This document shows positions 35,443-45,088 of a stretch of 64,000 nucleotides of DNA, piece after piece. A model generated the notes under the pieces. It searched no databases and had not been told where the DNA came from. It saw only the letters and a list, made by a program, of their open reading frames with translations. The translations under genes and the position numbers were made by a program. This DNA comes from Deinococcus aquaedulcis (GTDB taxonomy: Bacteria > Deinococcota > Deinococci > Deinococcales > Deinococcaceae). The number at the start of each line of letters is the position of its first letter. Position 1 is the first letter of the stretch. The stretch is from positions 571,328 through 635,327 of the forward strand of contig NZ_JAHRBL010000001.1 of assembly GCF_019693445.1 (NCBI RefSeq), read 5' to 3'.

Positions 35443-36864
35443 TCAGCCGCCCTCGCCGGCCCCGACCAGCGCGCCGGCCACCTGCACGCGGTTGCGCCCG
35501 CTCGCCTTGGCGGCGTACAGCGCCTCGTCGGTCTGGGCCAGCAGCGCGGCGGCGCCCGGCATGGCCCCGCTGCCGCCCGGGTCGGTGGCCACGCCAATGC
35601 TGGCGGTCACCTGCACGGTCCGGCCTTCCCAGTCCAGGCGCAGCGCGGCGATGTGCTCGCGCAGGCGCTCGGCCAGCACGCGCGCGCCCTCCGGGCTGGT
35701 GTGGGGCAGCAGCACCGCCAGTTCCTCGCCGCCGTAGCGCGCCGCCAGATCAGTGCCGCGCACCTTCTCGCGCAGCGCCGCGCCCAGGCGGCGCAGCAGG
35801 GCGTCGCCGGCCAGATGCCCGTAGGTGTCGTTCACCCGCTTGAAGTGATCGACGTCAATGAGCATGACGCTGGTGGGGTGGCCGTGGCGGGCGCCCAGCC
35901 GCAGCGCCTCGTCCAGCCGCCCAGCCCAGGCGCGGCGGTTCATCAGGCCGGTCAGATCGTCGGTGGTCGCCAGTTCAAAGAGCTGCACGTTCTGAATCGC
36001 CACGGCGGCCTGGGCGGCAAAGACCTCCAGCAGTGTCAGGTCTGCCTGCGCGGCGGCGGGCGCGGCGAGGTCCACCAGCACCACGCCCACGTTGCGGTCC
36101 CCCACCTGCAGCGGCAGGGTGGTCAGCGGCTCGCGGCTGGGGCGCCCGCACTGCGCGGCCTGCACCACGGCCTGCCGTTCGGGGTCGCCCAGATCGTGCC
36201 ACTGCCGCCCCTCAAAGCGCCCGGTGGCCACCCGCACCTCAAAGGCCTGATCGCTGGGCACCGCCAGCAGGCTGCCGGGGTGGGCGCTGTCGGTGTGGGC
36301 GCCGGGCACCACCGCCACACAGGCCCCCGAAAAGCCCAGGATGCCCTGCAGCTGCAGCAGAATGCCGCGCAGCAGTTCGTCCAGCGATTGCAGGCGGTGC
36401 AGCTGCGGCGCGGCCTGCAGAATGTGGTTCAGGCCGTCGCGCGAGGCCAGGATCGCCTTGACGTGGCGGTGCGCCTTCAGGGCCGCGTCCACCCACACCA
36501 GCAGTTTGTCGGGGCCCTCGGATTTGTCGTGGTAGCCCTGAATATCCAGGTCGCGCAGCATGTCGCGCGGCGGGCGCTCCGAGGCGTAGCCGGTCTGCAG
36601 CACCACCTGCAGCCCGTGCCCACGCGCGCGCAGTTCGCGCACCACGTCCTCGCCGGTCATCCCGGCCATGAAGTAGTCCAGCAGCATCAGGTGGACGTCG
36701 TGTTCTTTCACCAGCCGCAGGGCTTCCTCGCCGCCGTCGGCGGTCAGGACTGTGTGACCGCAACTGCGCAGCAGCCGCGCCACCGTGCCGCGCAGCTCGG
36801 CGTCGTCGTCCACCACCAGGACTGTGTGGCCACTGCTGGCCTGCTGCTGGCTCAGGCGGGCCAT
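35443..36864 (-). CDS. response regulator with GAF and GGDEF (diguanylate cyclase) domains
   Basis: 473 aa. Receiver domain: VLVVDDD, phospho-acceptor Asp in LMLLDYFMAGMTGEDV, then QTGYASERPP. A GAF-like domain follows at about 140-290. The GGDEF domain at 300-465 has LMNRRAWAGRLDEAL, DVDHFKRVNDTYGHLAGD and the active loop RYGGEELAVLLP (GGEEL). It should make c-di-GMP on phosphorylation by the partner kinase. An RxxD inhibitory site is not evident. I chose ATG 36864 with AGGGG upstream; ATG 36879 is an alternative. A short leaderless ORF overlaps this start. Confidence 0.9.
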   Translation of the reverse strand: MARLSQQQASSGHTVLVVDDDAELRGTVARLLRSCGHTVLTADGGEEALRLVKEHDVHLMLLDYFMAGMTGEDVVRELRARGHGLQVVLQTGYASERPPRDMLRDLDIQGYHDKSEGPDKLLVWVDAALKAHRHVKAILASRDGLNHILQAAPQLHRLQSLDELLRGILLQLQGILGFSGACVAVVPGAHTDSAHPGSLLAVPSDQAFEVRVATGRFEGRQWHDLGDPERQAVVQAAQCGRPSREPLTTLPLQVGDRNVGVVLVDLAAPAAAQADLTLLEVFAAQAAVAIQNVQLFELATTDDLTGLMNRRAWAGRLDEALRLGARHGHPTSVMLIDVDHFKRVNDTYGHLAGDALLRRLGAALREKVRGTDLAARYGGEELAVLLPHTSPEGARVLAERLREHIAALRLDWEGRTVQVTASIGVATDPGGSGAMPGAAALLAQTDEALYAAKASGRNRVQVAGALVGAGEGG

Positions 36865-36899
36865 AGGCACCCCTGGCATGACACTGCTGTTCTGACCAT
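36852..36899 (-). CDS. possible 15-codon leaderless upstream ORF
   Basis: TAAAGT (36906-36911) lies exactly 6 nt before ATG 36899, the spacing seen at the leaderless genes here. The frame MVRTAVSCQGCLWPA stops at 36852, after passing the GGDEF regulator start at 36864 in another phase. If transcription starts at 36899, ribosomes would first read this peptide and then re-initiate. It may be a regulatory uORF or only the mark of the transcription start. Confidence 0.35.
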   Translation of the reverse strand: MVRTAVSCQGCLWPA

Positions 36900-37205
36900 G
36901 GGCGCACTTTAACGTTGGGGTTCTGGCAGGGTTCTTGCAACGTGAAACGGTTGAGAAAGGTGAAGTGTCCATGGGGACCGGAGGCGGGCCCTGCGGCCTG
37001 TGTCGTGGTCAGGCGGCGCCCTGAAGTCCTCACCCGGTTGCAGCGGCGGCGCGTTTCATGCCAGGGCTAATAGCCTGTGAATGCTGCCTGGGCCGCTGTT
37101 TTTATGGGTATTCACTGTGTTGTGAACAGGGCCTTCGCTCAAGGGTGCGAACAGTTTTCAAGCCCGATGAATATGGAGAAGGCGAGAACGTCGTCTGGAA
37201 CGCTT

Positions 37206-37290
37206 GACTCGGTGACCTCCCTCCGGTACGCCGCGCTGCACGACTCAACCTCTGCGGCGCGGCGCTGTGAGTCCCCCGCAAGGGAGGGGT
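37206..37290 (-). other. structured intergenic element with nested inverted repeats
   Basis: Nested pairs GACTC/GAGTC, CCTCCC/GGGAGG and GCCGCGC/GCGCGGC lie in 85 bases. They are surrounded by sequence noticeably richer in A/T than the flanks (about 37060-37380). The 520-base gap from 36865 to 37386 otherwise holds only the GGDEF promoter region and this element. It follows the 121-aa gene on the minus strand. Could be a decayed repeat or a structured 3' RNA. Confidence 0.4.
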
Positions 37291-37386
37291 AAAAACAGAG
37301 CGCTTGTTGAGCAGCGCCGTACAGAATTTCAAAACTGTCCGAACCATTGTTGCTGGTGCCTATTGGTACTCCCCTGGATTCCACGC

Positions 37387-37752
37387 TCAATCGGGGCGCA
37401 GCGGTCCCAGCACGGTTGGCGGCAGCCCTGGGGCTTCCAGCGTCAATTGATCTCCATGCACCACAAACGTCGCGTGCCGGTTGCCGAGCAGCGGCCACCA
37501 GTCCCAAACGCAGGAGATGATCATGTCCTGAAGGCCGCTCAGCAAGTGTTCGGCGTCTCGTGGATAGGTCAGGAAATCGTAGCCCTGCCACGCCCAGAGC
37601 CCACCGCACCCCACCCCCACTTCCCCGGGCGTGATCTCCAACTTGATCCCTGGGGGCAGCAGAGGCGCCAGTAGGCTCAGCAGTTGAGAGGCGTCGTCGG
37701 CGGTCATCGAGTCGCCTGTTGGCTGGTCATCAGGACACCGGTTATCCGTCAT
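37387..37752 (-). CDS. hypothetical protein co-transcribed with mntH
   Basis: 121 aa, soluble. Its ATG overlaps the mntH stop (ATGA), so it is co-translated. It contains WAWQGYDFLTYP and CVWDWWPLLGNRHATFVVHG, a Trp-rich middle, and two isolated Cys. No family recognised. Later in-frame ATG starts would shorten it. A role linked to manganese uptake is only suggested by position. Confidence 0.65.
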   Translation of the reverse strand: MTDNRCPDDQPTGDSMTADDASQLLSLLAPLLPPGIKLEITPGEVGVGCGGLWAWQGYDFLTYPRDAEHLLSGLQDMIISCVWDWWPLLGNRHATFVVHGDQLTLEAPGLPPTVLGPLRPD

Positions 37753-39077
37753 CCGCTAAACGTCTCCCACAGCAGGTAGGCGTTCAGGCCGATGATCACG
37801 GCCGCGCACAGCCAGCCGGCCGCGCGCACCAGGGGGCGGCTGACCAGCACGCCCATCAGGTCGCGCCGCGCGGTGAACAGCAAGAGCGGCACCAGGGCGA
37901 ACGGCACCCCGAAACTCAGGACCACCTGCGAGAGCACCAGCACGCGGGTGGGGTCCAGCCCCAGCAGAATAACCACGAAGGCGGGCAGCATGGTCACCGT
38001 GCGGCGCAGCCACAGCGGAATGGTAAAGCGCACGAAACCCTGCATGATCACCTGCCCGGCCATGGTGCCCACGGCGCTGCTGCTCAGACCGCTGGCCAGC
38101 AGGGCCAGGGCAAAGGCCACCGCCGCCGCCGGGCCCAGCAGCGGGGTTAGGGTCTGGTAGGCGGTTTCCAGGTTGCCCGCGTCCTCAATGTTCTTGCCGT
38201 AAAAGGTGGCAGCGGCCACCGCCAGCATGCTCATGTTGATCAGCCCGGCCAGCCCCATAGAGACCACCACGTCAATGCGGTTCAGACGGCTTAAGCGCCG
38301 TTTTTCCTCGTCGTTGCGGGTGGGAATGCGGCCCTGGGTCAGGGCGGAATGCAGGTAGATCACGTGGGGCATGACGGTGGCCCCGATGATCCCCACCGCT
38401 AGATACACGCCCTCTGGCCCCGGAAAGCTGGGCACAAACCCCGGCCCCAGCGCCGAGAGCGCCGGCCGGGCCAGCACGAACTGCGTCAGGTACGCCACCC
38501 CGATCACCAGCACGAACCCGCCAATGGCCAGTTCCAGCGGGCGAAAGCCGCGCCGCTGCAGCGTCAGCAGCCAGAAGGTCACCACCCCGGTGATCGCCGC
38601 GCCCCAGATCAGCGGCAGCCCCGTGAGCAGGTGAATGGCCAGCGCGGCGCCCAGAAACTCGGCCAGATCAGTCGCCATGGCCACGATTTCGGCCTGCACC
38701 CAGTAAAACCACACCACCGGCCGGGGCCACTGGTCGCGGATGGTTTCGGGCAGGTTGCGCCCACTGGCAATGCCCAGCTTGGCGCTGAGGTTCTGAATGA
38801 GCATGGCCATCAGGTTGGCCGCCAGGATCACCCACAGCAGGGCGTACCCAAACTGCGCGCCGCCCTGAATATTCGTGGCGAAGTTCCCCGGGTCCATGTA
38901 GGCCACCGAAGCCACCACCGCCGGCCCCAGAAACGGCAGCACCCGCCCCAGGCCGCGCCGCCCGTGCTCGCCGGAGAGCACCGCCTGGGCCCGGCGGGTC
39001 ATGCGGGCGTCGAGGTGGTCACTCGGGGCTTCTGGCGCCTGGGGCGCGCGGGCGCCGTCGGGCGGGGCAGGCGACAT
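37749..39077 (-). CDS. mntH: Nramp-family divalent metal (Mn2+) transporter
   Basis: 442 aa with about 11 membrane helices. Signature metal-binding motifs are VAYMDPGNFATNIQGG (TM1 DPGN) and TVMPHVIYLHSAL (TM6 MPH). It imports Mn2+ or Fe2+ with protons; high Mn is central to Deinococcus oxidative-stress tolerance. TAGGGT lies 7 nt before ATG 39077 (leaderless). The Met in MPH supports a transition-metal rather than Mg substrate. It leads a two-gene operon and diverges from serA. Confidence 0.94.
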   Translation of the reverse strand: MSPAPPDGARAPQAPEAPSDHLDARMTRRAQAVLSGEHGRRGLGRVLPFLGPAVVASVAYMDPGNFATNIQGGAQFGYALLWVILAANLMAMLIQNLSAKLGIASGRNLPETIRDQWPRPVVWFYWVQAEIVAMATDLAEFLGAALAIHLLTGLPLIWGAAITGVVTFWLLTLQRRGFRPLELAIGGFVLVIGVAYLTQFVLARPALSALGPGFVPSFPGPEGVYLAVGIIGATVMPHVIYLHSALTQGRIPTRNDEEKRRLSRLNRIDVVVSMGLAGLINMSMLAVAAATFYGKNIEDAGNLETAYQTLTPLLGPAAAVAFALALLASGLSSSAVGTMAGQVIMQGFVRFTIPLWLRRTVTMLPAFVVILLGLDPTRVLVLSQVVLSFGVPFALVPLLLFTARRDLMGVLVSRPLVRAAGWLCAAVIIGLNAYLLWETFSG

Positions 39078-39221
39078 GGGCCCCACCCTAGGCCCGCGCC
39101 CACGCGGCTGTCTACCGGGACGCCGCTTGAGCAAACCCTGAGGCTGGGGCGTCGGCCCTGGGCTCCTTTCCCCCTAGCCAAATCCCCGCCGGGCGGCCCC
39201 GGGGCCCGTACCCTGAACCCC

Positions 39222-40850
39222 ATGACCGCTCCTGCCCCTGCCCCGGCCCAAGAGGCGCGTCCGGCGCCGCTGCGCGTGCTCATCTGCGACGAGATGAACC
39301 CCGGCGAGCTGCAGCACGAGGGCTTTGAGATTGACTACGAGGGCAACATGGCGCGCGAGGAGACCCTGCGCCGCCTGCCGAATTACGACGCCCTGATCAC
39401 CCGCAGCCGCACCCGCGTGGATCGCGAACTCATTGACGCGGCGGGCCCGCGCTTGAAGGTGATCGGGCGCGGCGGCGTGGGCGTGGACAACATTGATCTG
39501 GATTACGCCAGCCTGCGCGGGCTGCTGATCCTGAACGCGCCCGAAAGCAACAACGTCTCGGCAGCCGAACTGGCGGTCATGCACCTCATGGCGGCGGCGC
39601 GCGGCCTGACCCGCTCGGACCGCAAGACCCGCGCGGGCGACTGGGATCGCAAGTTCCTGGGCATGGAGCTGAAGGACAAGACCCTGGGCATCGTGGGCCT
39701 GGGCCGCATCGGCTCGATTGTGGCGGACCGCGCCCAGGGCCTGCGCATGCGGGTGGTGGCCTACGACCCCTACGTCCCCGAGAGCAAATTCGAGCGCCTG
39801 GGCGTGACGCGCGCCGCCACGCTGGACGAGCTGCTGGCGCAGGTGGACGCCCTGACCGTACATACCCCCCTGACCGAGGAAACGCGAGGCATGATCGGTG
39901 CCGAGCAGCTGGCGCGCCTGCGTCCCGGCGCCATTGCCGTGAACGCGGCGCGCGGCGGGATCATTGACGAGCAGGCTCTGGTGGACGCGCTGGGGTCTGG
40001 CCATCTGTTCGCCGCCGGGGTGGACGTGTTTGAAGACGAGCCCCCGGCCCCCGACCACCCGTTCCTGGGCGCGCCCAATCTGGGCATCACCGCGCACCTG
40101 GGCGCCAACACCGCCGAGGCGCAGGAGCGGGTGGGCGCCGAAATCGTCTCGCGCGTGCTGGCGGCCCTGCAGGGCGATGTGAGCAAGGGCGCGGTCAACG
40201 CCCCGGCCCTGGACGCCAAGACCCTGGAGGCCCTGGGCGGCTACCTGACCCTGGGCGAGAAGCTGGGGCGCATTCTGGCGCAGCTGCTGCCCGGCGCCCA
40301 CGACTTAGAGGTGACCTTCCGGGGCGAATTCCCCGCCGACCCTGCCCCGGTGGTGACCAGCGCGCTGGTGGGCTACCTGTCCGGCCACACCGACGAAACG
40401 CCGAACATGATCAACGCCCGCGCCCTGGCCCGGGAACGCGGCCTGAATATCGCCGTTCGTGAGGAAACCGAAAGCCCCGACTACCAGACCGAAGTGATTG
40501 TGCGCCTCACCAGCGGCGGCGGCGGTGAAAAGCAGCGCACCCGCACGGTGGGCGGCACAGTGTTTGGCCGCAGTCCCCGCCTGACCCGCCTGCGTGATTT
40601 CCGCGTGGAACTGGAACCCGAAGGCCACATCCTGATCGCCAGCAACCAGGACAAGCCGGGCGCCGTGGCCAAGCTCTCGGCGCTGCTGGGCGGCTGGGGC
40701 GTGAACATTGCCGGGATGGCTCTGGGCCGCGCGCAGAAGGGCGGGCAGGCCCTCTTTACCCTCACCCTGGACGACGGCCTGAGCCCCGAGCAACTGGCGC
40801 AGGTGCGCGCCCTGGATGTGATTGACAGCGCGTATCTGGTGCGGGTGTAG
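39222..40850 (+). CDS. serA: D-3-phosphoglycerate dehydrogenase
   Basis: 542 aa, the long SerA form. NAD-binding GIVGLGRIGSIVADRA, catalytic region VNAARGGIIDEQALVDAL, and GITAHLGANTAEAQERV with the catalytic His. Then come the intervening (ASB) domain and a C-terminal ACT domain (HILIASNQDKPGAVAKLSA) that may bind serine for feedback control. First step of serine synthesis. TACCCT lies 7 nt before ATG 39222. Monocistronic. Confidence 0.96.
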   Translation: MTAPAPAPAQEARPAPLRVLICDEMNPGELQHEGFEIDYEGNMAREETLRRLPNYDALITRSRTRVDRELIDAAGPRLKVIGRGGVGVDNIDLDYASLRGLLILNAPESNNVSAAELAVMHLMAAARGLTRSDRKTRAGDWDRKFLGMELKDKTLGIVGLGRIGSIVADRAQGLRMRVVAYDPYVPESKFERLGVTRAATLDELLAQVDALTVHTPLTEETRGMIGAEQLARLRPGAIAVNAARGGIIDEQALVDALGSGHLFAAGVDVFEDEPPAPDHPFLGAPNLGITAHLGANTAEAQERVGAEIVSRVLAALQGDVSKGAVNAPALDAKTLEALGGYLTLGEKLGRILAQLLPGAHDLEVTFRGEFPADPAPVVTSALVGYLSGHTDETPNMINARALARERGLNIAVREETESPDYQTEVIVRLTSGGGGEKQRTRTVGGTVFGRSPRLTRLRDFRVELEPEGHILIASNQDKPGAVAKLSALLGGWGVNIAGMALGRAQKGGQALFTLTLDDGLSPEQLAQVRALDVIDSAYLVRV

Positions 40851-41058
40851 GAGGGGTCGAGGGGTCTAGAAGTCGGGGGTCGAGAAACGGCAGGGGGCCG
40901 AGGGGTGTACCACCCGAATCGGCCCATTGCGGCCTCCTATGTGACGGGCCGCCGGGGCATCGGGTCCAGGCAATAAGGCTGGCCCTGGCGCGAACCGTGG
41001 AGCTGCAGAGGGCCACACGCTGAGTCTCGACCACTCGACACCTCGACTTCTCGACCTC
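40851..41058. repeat. paired inverted arms of GTCGAG-type octamers
   Basis: The left arm (40851-40886) and right arm (41025-41058) are imperfect inverted copies, each made of GTCGAGnn units, about 32 bp long. They flank 140 bases without a gene between the convergent serA and CoA-disulfide reductase genes. The layout resembles the arms at 7411-7627, although the unit differs. Confidence 0.55.
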
Positions 41059-41070
41059 CCCAATGTCCCC

Positions 41071-42411
41071 TCACAGCGCCCGCCCCAGCCGGTCGGCCGC
41101 CACCAGCAGCACGTCCCACACCCCACTGAAAGGCGGGGCATAGGCCAGATCGGCTTCAGAAAGCTGCTGCACCGTGCCCCGCGTGTGCAGCAGCGCGGCG
41201 ACCACATCCACGCGTTTCACGCTCTCGTGGTTCTGGGCCAGCAGCTGCGCGCCCAGCAGGCGGCCGGTACCCTGCTCGCCGGTCAGGCGCACATGAATGG
41301 GGCGGGCGGCCTTGTGGTAGCCGGCGTAATCGGTGCTTTGCACGTCCACGCTCACAGCCTTGATGCCCAGGGCTTCGGCCTCGGTCTGGGTCAGGCCGGT
41401 GCGGGCCACGCCCAGTTCAAAGGTCTTGAAGATGCCGGTGCCCACCACGCCGGGAAAGCGGGCCTCGCCGCCCGCCATGTTCACCCCGGCCACCCGGCCC
41501 ATGCGGTTGGCGGTCAGGCCCAGGGGGATGTGCACCCGGCGCCGGGTGACGCGGTGCAGGGCTTCGGTATTGTCGCCAGCGGCGTACACGCCCGCCACAC
41601 TGGTTTCCTGGCGCAGGTTGACCGCCACGGCGCCGCTGCGGCCCAGCCGGGCCCCGGCCGCGCGGGCCAGTTCGACGTTGGGGCGCACGCCCACGGCCAC
41701 CACCACCACGTCGGCGCGCACCCGCCCGTGGTCGGTCTGCACGCCACTCACGCGGTTCTGGCCGGTCAGGCCCTGCACCGTCACGCTGCAGCGCACGTCC
41801 ACGCCGCCGCGTTCCACCTCGGCGCGCACCTGCTGCTGCAGGGGCCGGTCCAGCATGCGCCCGGCCACCTCTGGCGCCTGTTCCAGCAGCACCACGCTCA
41901 GGCCCCGGGCCCGCAGGGCCTCGGCCAGTTCCAGGCCAATGTAGCCGCCGCCCACGATGCAGGCCCGCCGCGCCCCCTGCAGGCTGGCGTCCAGCGCCTG
42001 CCCGTCTGGAATGTCGCGCAGCACATGCACGCCTTTCAGTGGGGTCCGGGCCCAGTCAGGCCGGACAGGGGAGACCCCGGTGGCGATCAGAAGGCGGTCG
42101 TAGGGCTCGGCCGCGCTGCGCCCGGACGCGCGGTCCGTGACGGTGACGGTGCCGGCCTTCGCATCCACGCCCGTCACGTCGTGACGCAGGCGCACGCCAA
42201 TGCCCCGGGCGCGCAACTGCTCCGGGGTGCGGGCGATCAGGTCGTCAAAGCCTTTGACCTGCCCGCCCAGCACGTAGGGCAGACCACACGCGCCGTAGCT
42301 GACCACCTCGCCGCGCTCAAAGACCACCACCTCGGCCCGGGGGTTGTGGCGCTGCGCGCGGCTGGCCGCACTCATTCCGGCGGCCACGCCGCCCACGATC
42401 ACAATGCGCAT
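41071..42411 (-). CDS. CoA-disulfide reductase-like FAD/NAD(P)H oxidoreductase
   Basis: 446 aa. FAD motif IVIVGGVAAGMSAASRAQR, the redox cysteine in SYGACGLPYV (the SxxxCxxPY signature of CoA-disulfide reductases and NADH oxidases), the NAD(P) motif ACIVGGGYIGLELAEAL and the second FAD motif VAGVYAAGDN. It probably keeps CoA reduced, an alternative thiol-redox system. TAGGCT lies 6 nt before ATG 42411. Exact class within the family (CoA, NADH oxidase, polysulfide) is uncertain. Confidence 0.9.
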   Translation of the reverse strand: MRIVIVGGVAAGMSAASRAQRHNPRAEVVVFERGEVVSYGACGLPYVLGGQVKGFDDLIARTPEQLRARGIGVRLRHDVTGVDAKAGTVTVTDRASGRSAAEPYDRLLIATGVSPVRPDWARTPLKGVHVLRDIPDGQALDASLQGARRACIVGGGYIGLELAEALRARGLSVVLLEQAPEVAGRMLDRPLQQQVRAEVERGGVDVRCSVTVQGLTGQNRVSGVQTDHGRVRADVVVVAVGVRPNVELARAAGARLGRSGAVAVNLRQETSVAGVYAAGDNTEALHRVTRRRVHIPLGLTANRMGRVAGVNMAGGEARFPGVVGTGIFKTFELGVARTGLTQTEAEALGIKAVSVDVQSTDYAGYHKAARPIHVRLTGEQGTGRLLGAQLLAQNHESVKRVDVVAALLHTRGTVQQLSEADLAYAPPFSGVWDVLLVAADRLGRAL

Positions 42412-42528
42412 AGGGGCAGCCTACCCAGCCGCCCACGCCGGGGGTCCGCAGCCCAGGAAATGCTCAAGGCCGGCTCACGGGGCCAAAACGGGCAACATCT
42501 TCTGCCCCTGGACCAAACGCTGCTCTCT

Positions 42529-43416
42529 TCAGCGCCCGAAGGTCTGCACCCAGTAGGTGGCAAAGGTGGTCTGCGGGGTGCCGTTGCCCATGCCGGCGCC
42601 AAAGCTCTGCCACTCCGGCTTCATCAGGACCGTGCAGTGACCGGGGCTGTCCAGCAGGGCCTGCAGGGCTTCTTCGGGGGTCAGGACGTTGTAGGCGGCA
42701 TTCTCGCCCACCGCCTGGCCAGTGAACCCGCTCTCCAGGGCCCGCTGGGGCGGCTCGCTGCCAGTTACGGGGTTCACATGGCCGCGAAAGTTCAGCCGGA
42801 TCATGTCGTCCACCTGGGTCTGGGCGGCGCGGGCCAGGGCGTCGTTCCACACCAGGGGCGGAGCCGGGGCAAACAGCTGCTGGCCGCAGCGCTGCCCCTG
42901 ACGCCGGGCCTCGTTGGTCAGCACCAGAAAGCGGTTCAGCCATCCCTGAGGATCGGCGGTCTCGATCAGGGCAGGCTGCACGTACACCAGGGCCGCGCGC
43001 CCGTCCTGCACCGAGACGCCGTAGCGGGTAAAGCCCACGCGGTGCCCGCACTGGTTCGCCAGCGCGCCGGCCACCGCCTTGACCTTGCCCAGCTTGGGCA
43101 GCAGAAAGGAACTGAAGCGCTTGGCCGGGTAGTGGCTGGCCTGCAGTTCGCCCTTCAGGGGAAAGCCGCGCAGCACCCGCCCGGCCACCGCGTCCAGCGC
43201 CTCGTCACGCACGGCACTCTGCCCGCAGGCGGCAAAATCTGCCTCCACCAGCCGGGCAAAAACCTCGCTGTCGGCAACCAGCGCGTCCGGGGCCAGTCGA
43301 GCCTCCAGCGGGGGAGGCGCTGCTGGCCCAGCTGTCTGCGCGCCGGCCAGGGCCACCAGGGTCAGGGCACCCCATAGGGGCAGCGTCAGGCGGGCGGCAG
43401 GGCGGGGCATCTTCAC
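42529..43416 (-). CDS. secreted CAP/SCP-domain protein
   Basis: 295 aa with a signal peptide (residues 1-26, cleavage near AGAQ). The C-terminal CAP domain shows LVLTNEARRQGQRCG, WNDALARAAQTQVDDM, NFRGHVNPVTG, AVGENAAYN and SPGHCTVLMKPEWQSFGAG, including the usual His and Glu cavity residues. The N-terminal 140 residues are a separate unknown domain. CAP proteins are secreted and bind lipids or act on envelopes, with function varied. GTG 43416 or ATG 43410 could be the start. Confidence 0.87.
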   Translation of the reverse strand: MKMPRPAARLTLPLWGALTLVALAGAQTAGPAAPPPLEARLAPDALVADSEVFARLVEADFAACGQSAVRDEALDAVAGRVLRGFPLKGELQASHYPAKRFSSFLLPKLGKVKAVAGALANQCGHRVGFTRYGVSVQDGRAALVYVQPALIETADPQGWLNRFLVLTNEARRQGQRCGQQLFAPAPPLVWNDALARAAQTQVDDMIRLNFRGHVNPVTGSEPPQRALESGFTGQAVGENAAYNVLTPEEALQALLDSPGHCTVLMKPEWQSFGAGMGNGTPQTTFATYWVQTFGR

Positions 43417-43577
43417 AGTTCATCAGGTCTTCTCCCACATTTCGCTCACAAAGCAGGGGATGGATGTGAGGTGCTTCACGTGCGGGGTGGTCATGCTCTG
43501 GGCGCGTGCGGTACCTGGGGTGGCCCTCGTGCAGATGCCTTGGCGACATGGTCGTACCCCACCACTACTCTGGACCC

Positions 43578-44741
43578 GTGACCCCTAGCGCTTCCCCGGC
43601 CTTTCCCTTCGCCCCCCTCAACCGCGAGCGCCTGATTGCCCCGGGTCCGGTGGAGGTGGCGCCCGACGTGCTGGCGCAACTGGCCCAGCCCCAGATGCAC
43701 CACCGCGCCCAGGCCGGCATTGAGAAGCTGATGGAAGCGCGCGCCAAGCTTTCGCGCTTGTTGGGGTCCCCGTACGACGCCGTGATCACCACCAGCAGCG
43801 GCACCGGGGCCTTTGAGGGCGCGCTGGTGAGCACCACGCCGGTGGGGGCGAAGGTGGTCAATGCCCAGGCCGGCAAGTTCAGCGAGCGCTGGGGCGAGAT
43901 GGCCGGGCGACTGGGTTACCGCACCGAACTGGTGGCCCGCCCCTGGGGCGAACTGCTGGACCCCCAGGAGGTCGCGGGCGCGGCCCGGGACGCCCACACC
44001 CTGCTGATCACCCACAGCGAAACCAGCACCGGCGCCCTGCATGACCTGGAAGCCATTGCCCGCGCCGCCCGCGCCGGCAACCCGGACCTGATCATCATTG
44101 CCGATTGCATCACCTCCTACGGGGTGGCCGAACTGCGCCCCGCCGAATGGGGCGTGGACGTGATTGTCTCCGGCAGCCAGAAGGGCACCGCCACCCCGCC
44201 GGGCCTGGGCTTTGTGCTGTTCAGCCCCGAGGTGCAGGCCCGCCTGATCCAGAACCCCGAGCGCGGCTTCTACCTGGACCTGACCCGGGAACTGGCCGGG
44301 CAGAAAGCCGGCAACACACCCCAGACCCCGGCCATCAACCTGATCTACGCGCTAAGCACCGCCCTGGACCGCCTGCTGGCTGTGCCCCTGGAAGAGCTGT
44401 GGGCCGAGCAGCGCCGCAAGACCGACGCCCTGATCGCCGCCGGCACCGCCCTGGGGGCCCCCGCCTGGGCCGCGCGCACCAGCCCGGCGGTGGCGGTGCT
44501 GACCCCGCCCCAGGGCCTGACCGGGCGGCAGGTGGCCGCTGGGCTGGCCGCGATGGGCCAGCGCGCCCTGCCCGGTCAGGCCCCCCACGAGGACACGGTG
44601 TTCCGGATCAGCACCATGGGCTACGCCGACCGTTACGACGCCCTGGGTATTGCCGGCATTCTGGAAGACTGCTTTGCCGCCCTGGGCGTGAGGTTTGAGC
44701 GGGGTGTAGCAGTGCAGGCCGCCTGGAACGCCCTGCGCTGA
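43578..44741 (+). CDS. class V aminotransferase (serine-pyruvate / alanine-glyoxylate type)
   Basis: 387 aa. PLP fold type [15 protein letters not shown] at the start, [25 protein letters not shown] with the PLP Asp, and [14 protein letters not shown] with the Schiff-base Lys. Class V members of this kind make glycine from glyoxylate or act on phosphoserine/serine. With serA upstream, a serine/glycine role is plausible but there is no operon. TACTCT lies 6 nt before GTG 43578 (leaderless). Confidence 0.9.
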   Translation: MTPSASPAFPFAPLNRERLIAPGPVEVAPDVLAQLAQPQMHHRAQAGIEKLMEARAKLSRLLGSPYDAVITTSSGTGAFEGALVSTTPVGAKVVNAQAGKFSERWGEMAGRLGYRTELVARPWGELLDPQEVAGAARDAHTLLITHSETSTGALHDLEAIARAARAGNPDLIIIADCITSYGVAELRPAEWGVDVIVSGSQKGTATPPGLGFVLFSPEVQARLIQNPERGFYLDLTRELAGQKAGNTPQTPAINLIYALSTALDRLLAVPLEELWAEQRRKTDALIAAGTALGAPAWAARTSPAVAVLTPPQGLTGRQVAAGLAAMGQRALPGQAPHEDTVFRISTMGYADRYDALGIAGILEDCFAALGVRFERGVAVQAAWNALR

Positions 44742-44761
44742 GCCCAGGTTGACAGGAATGA

Positions 44762-44790
44762 GGGCGCCGGTTGAAAGCTGACCGGCGCCC
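44762..44790 (+). terminator. GC-rich terminator hairpin after the class V aminotransferase gene
   Basis: GGGCGCCGGT and ACCGGCGCCC pair perfectly (10 bp) around a 9-nt loop, 20 bp after the stop. The tail TTGGCTGT is weakly T-rich. The remaining bases up to 45080 hold no gene I can support. Confidence 0.65.
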
Positions 44791-45088
44791 TTGGCTGTAT
44801 CTGCCAGAGCCGATGTCTGGCTGTTTCCCAGCCTGCCGATGCTTATCAGGAAGCGGGATAAGAACCGTTGTCTGGCCCTGCACGTCTCTGGCCTGCCGCG
44901 TGTGGGGCATTGCCAGAAGGTCCAGCGGGGCAGAGGGACTGTCTGCCGCCGCTGCTCTCAAGCCCTGTCTTCCCTCAAATCGTCTATCTCCCGAAGCGTC
45001 ACGCTCGGCCTGCAACAAGGGCCAAGCCGCCCCTTCCGGTGGCCTCCACCCGCCCATGACCCATCCGCCAATTGATCTATGGTTGGAA

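Noticed and set aside
37139..37609. Minus-strand 156-codon frame across the AT-richer island
   Set aside because: It overlaps the mntH-linked gene in another phase; the tail looks protein-like, but there is no start signal and the underlying inverted repeats explain the openness.
37749..39134. Upstream start of mntH at 39134
   Set aside because: The added residues are Arg/Pro-rich and lie upstream of the TAGGGT box 7 nt before ATG 39077.
40851..41058. CRISPR-like appearance of GTCGAG repeats
   Set aside because: Units are 8 bp, without spacers, and arranged as inverted arms.
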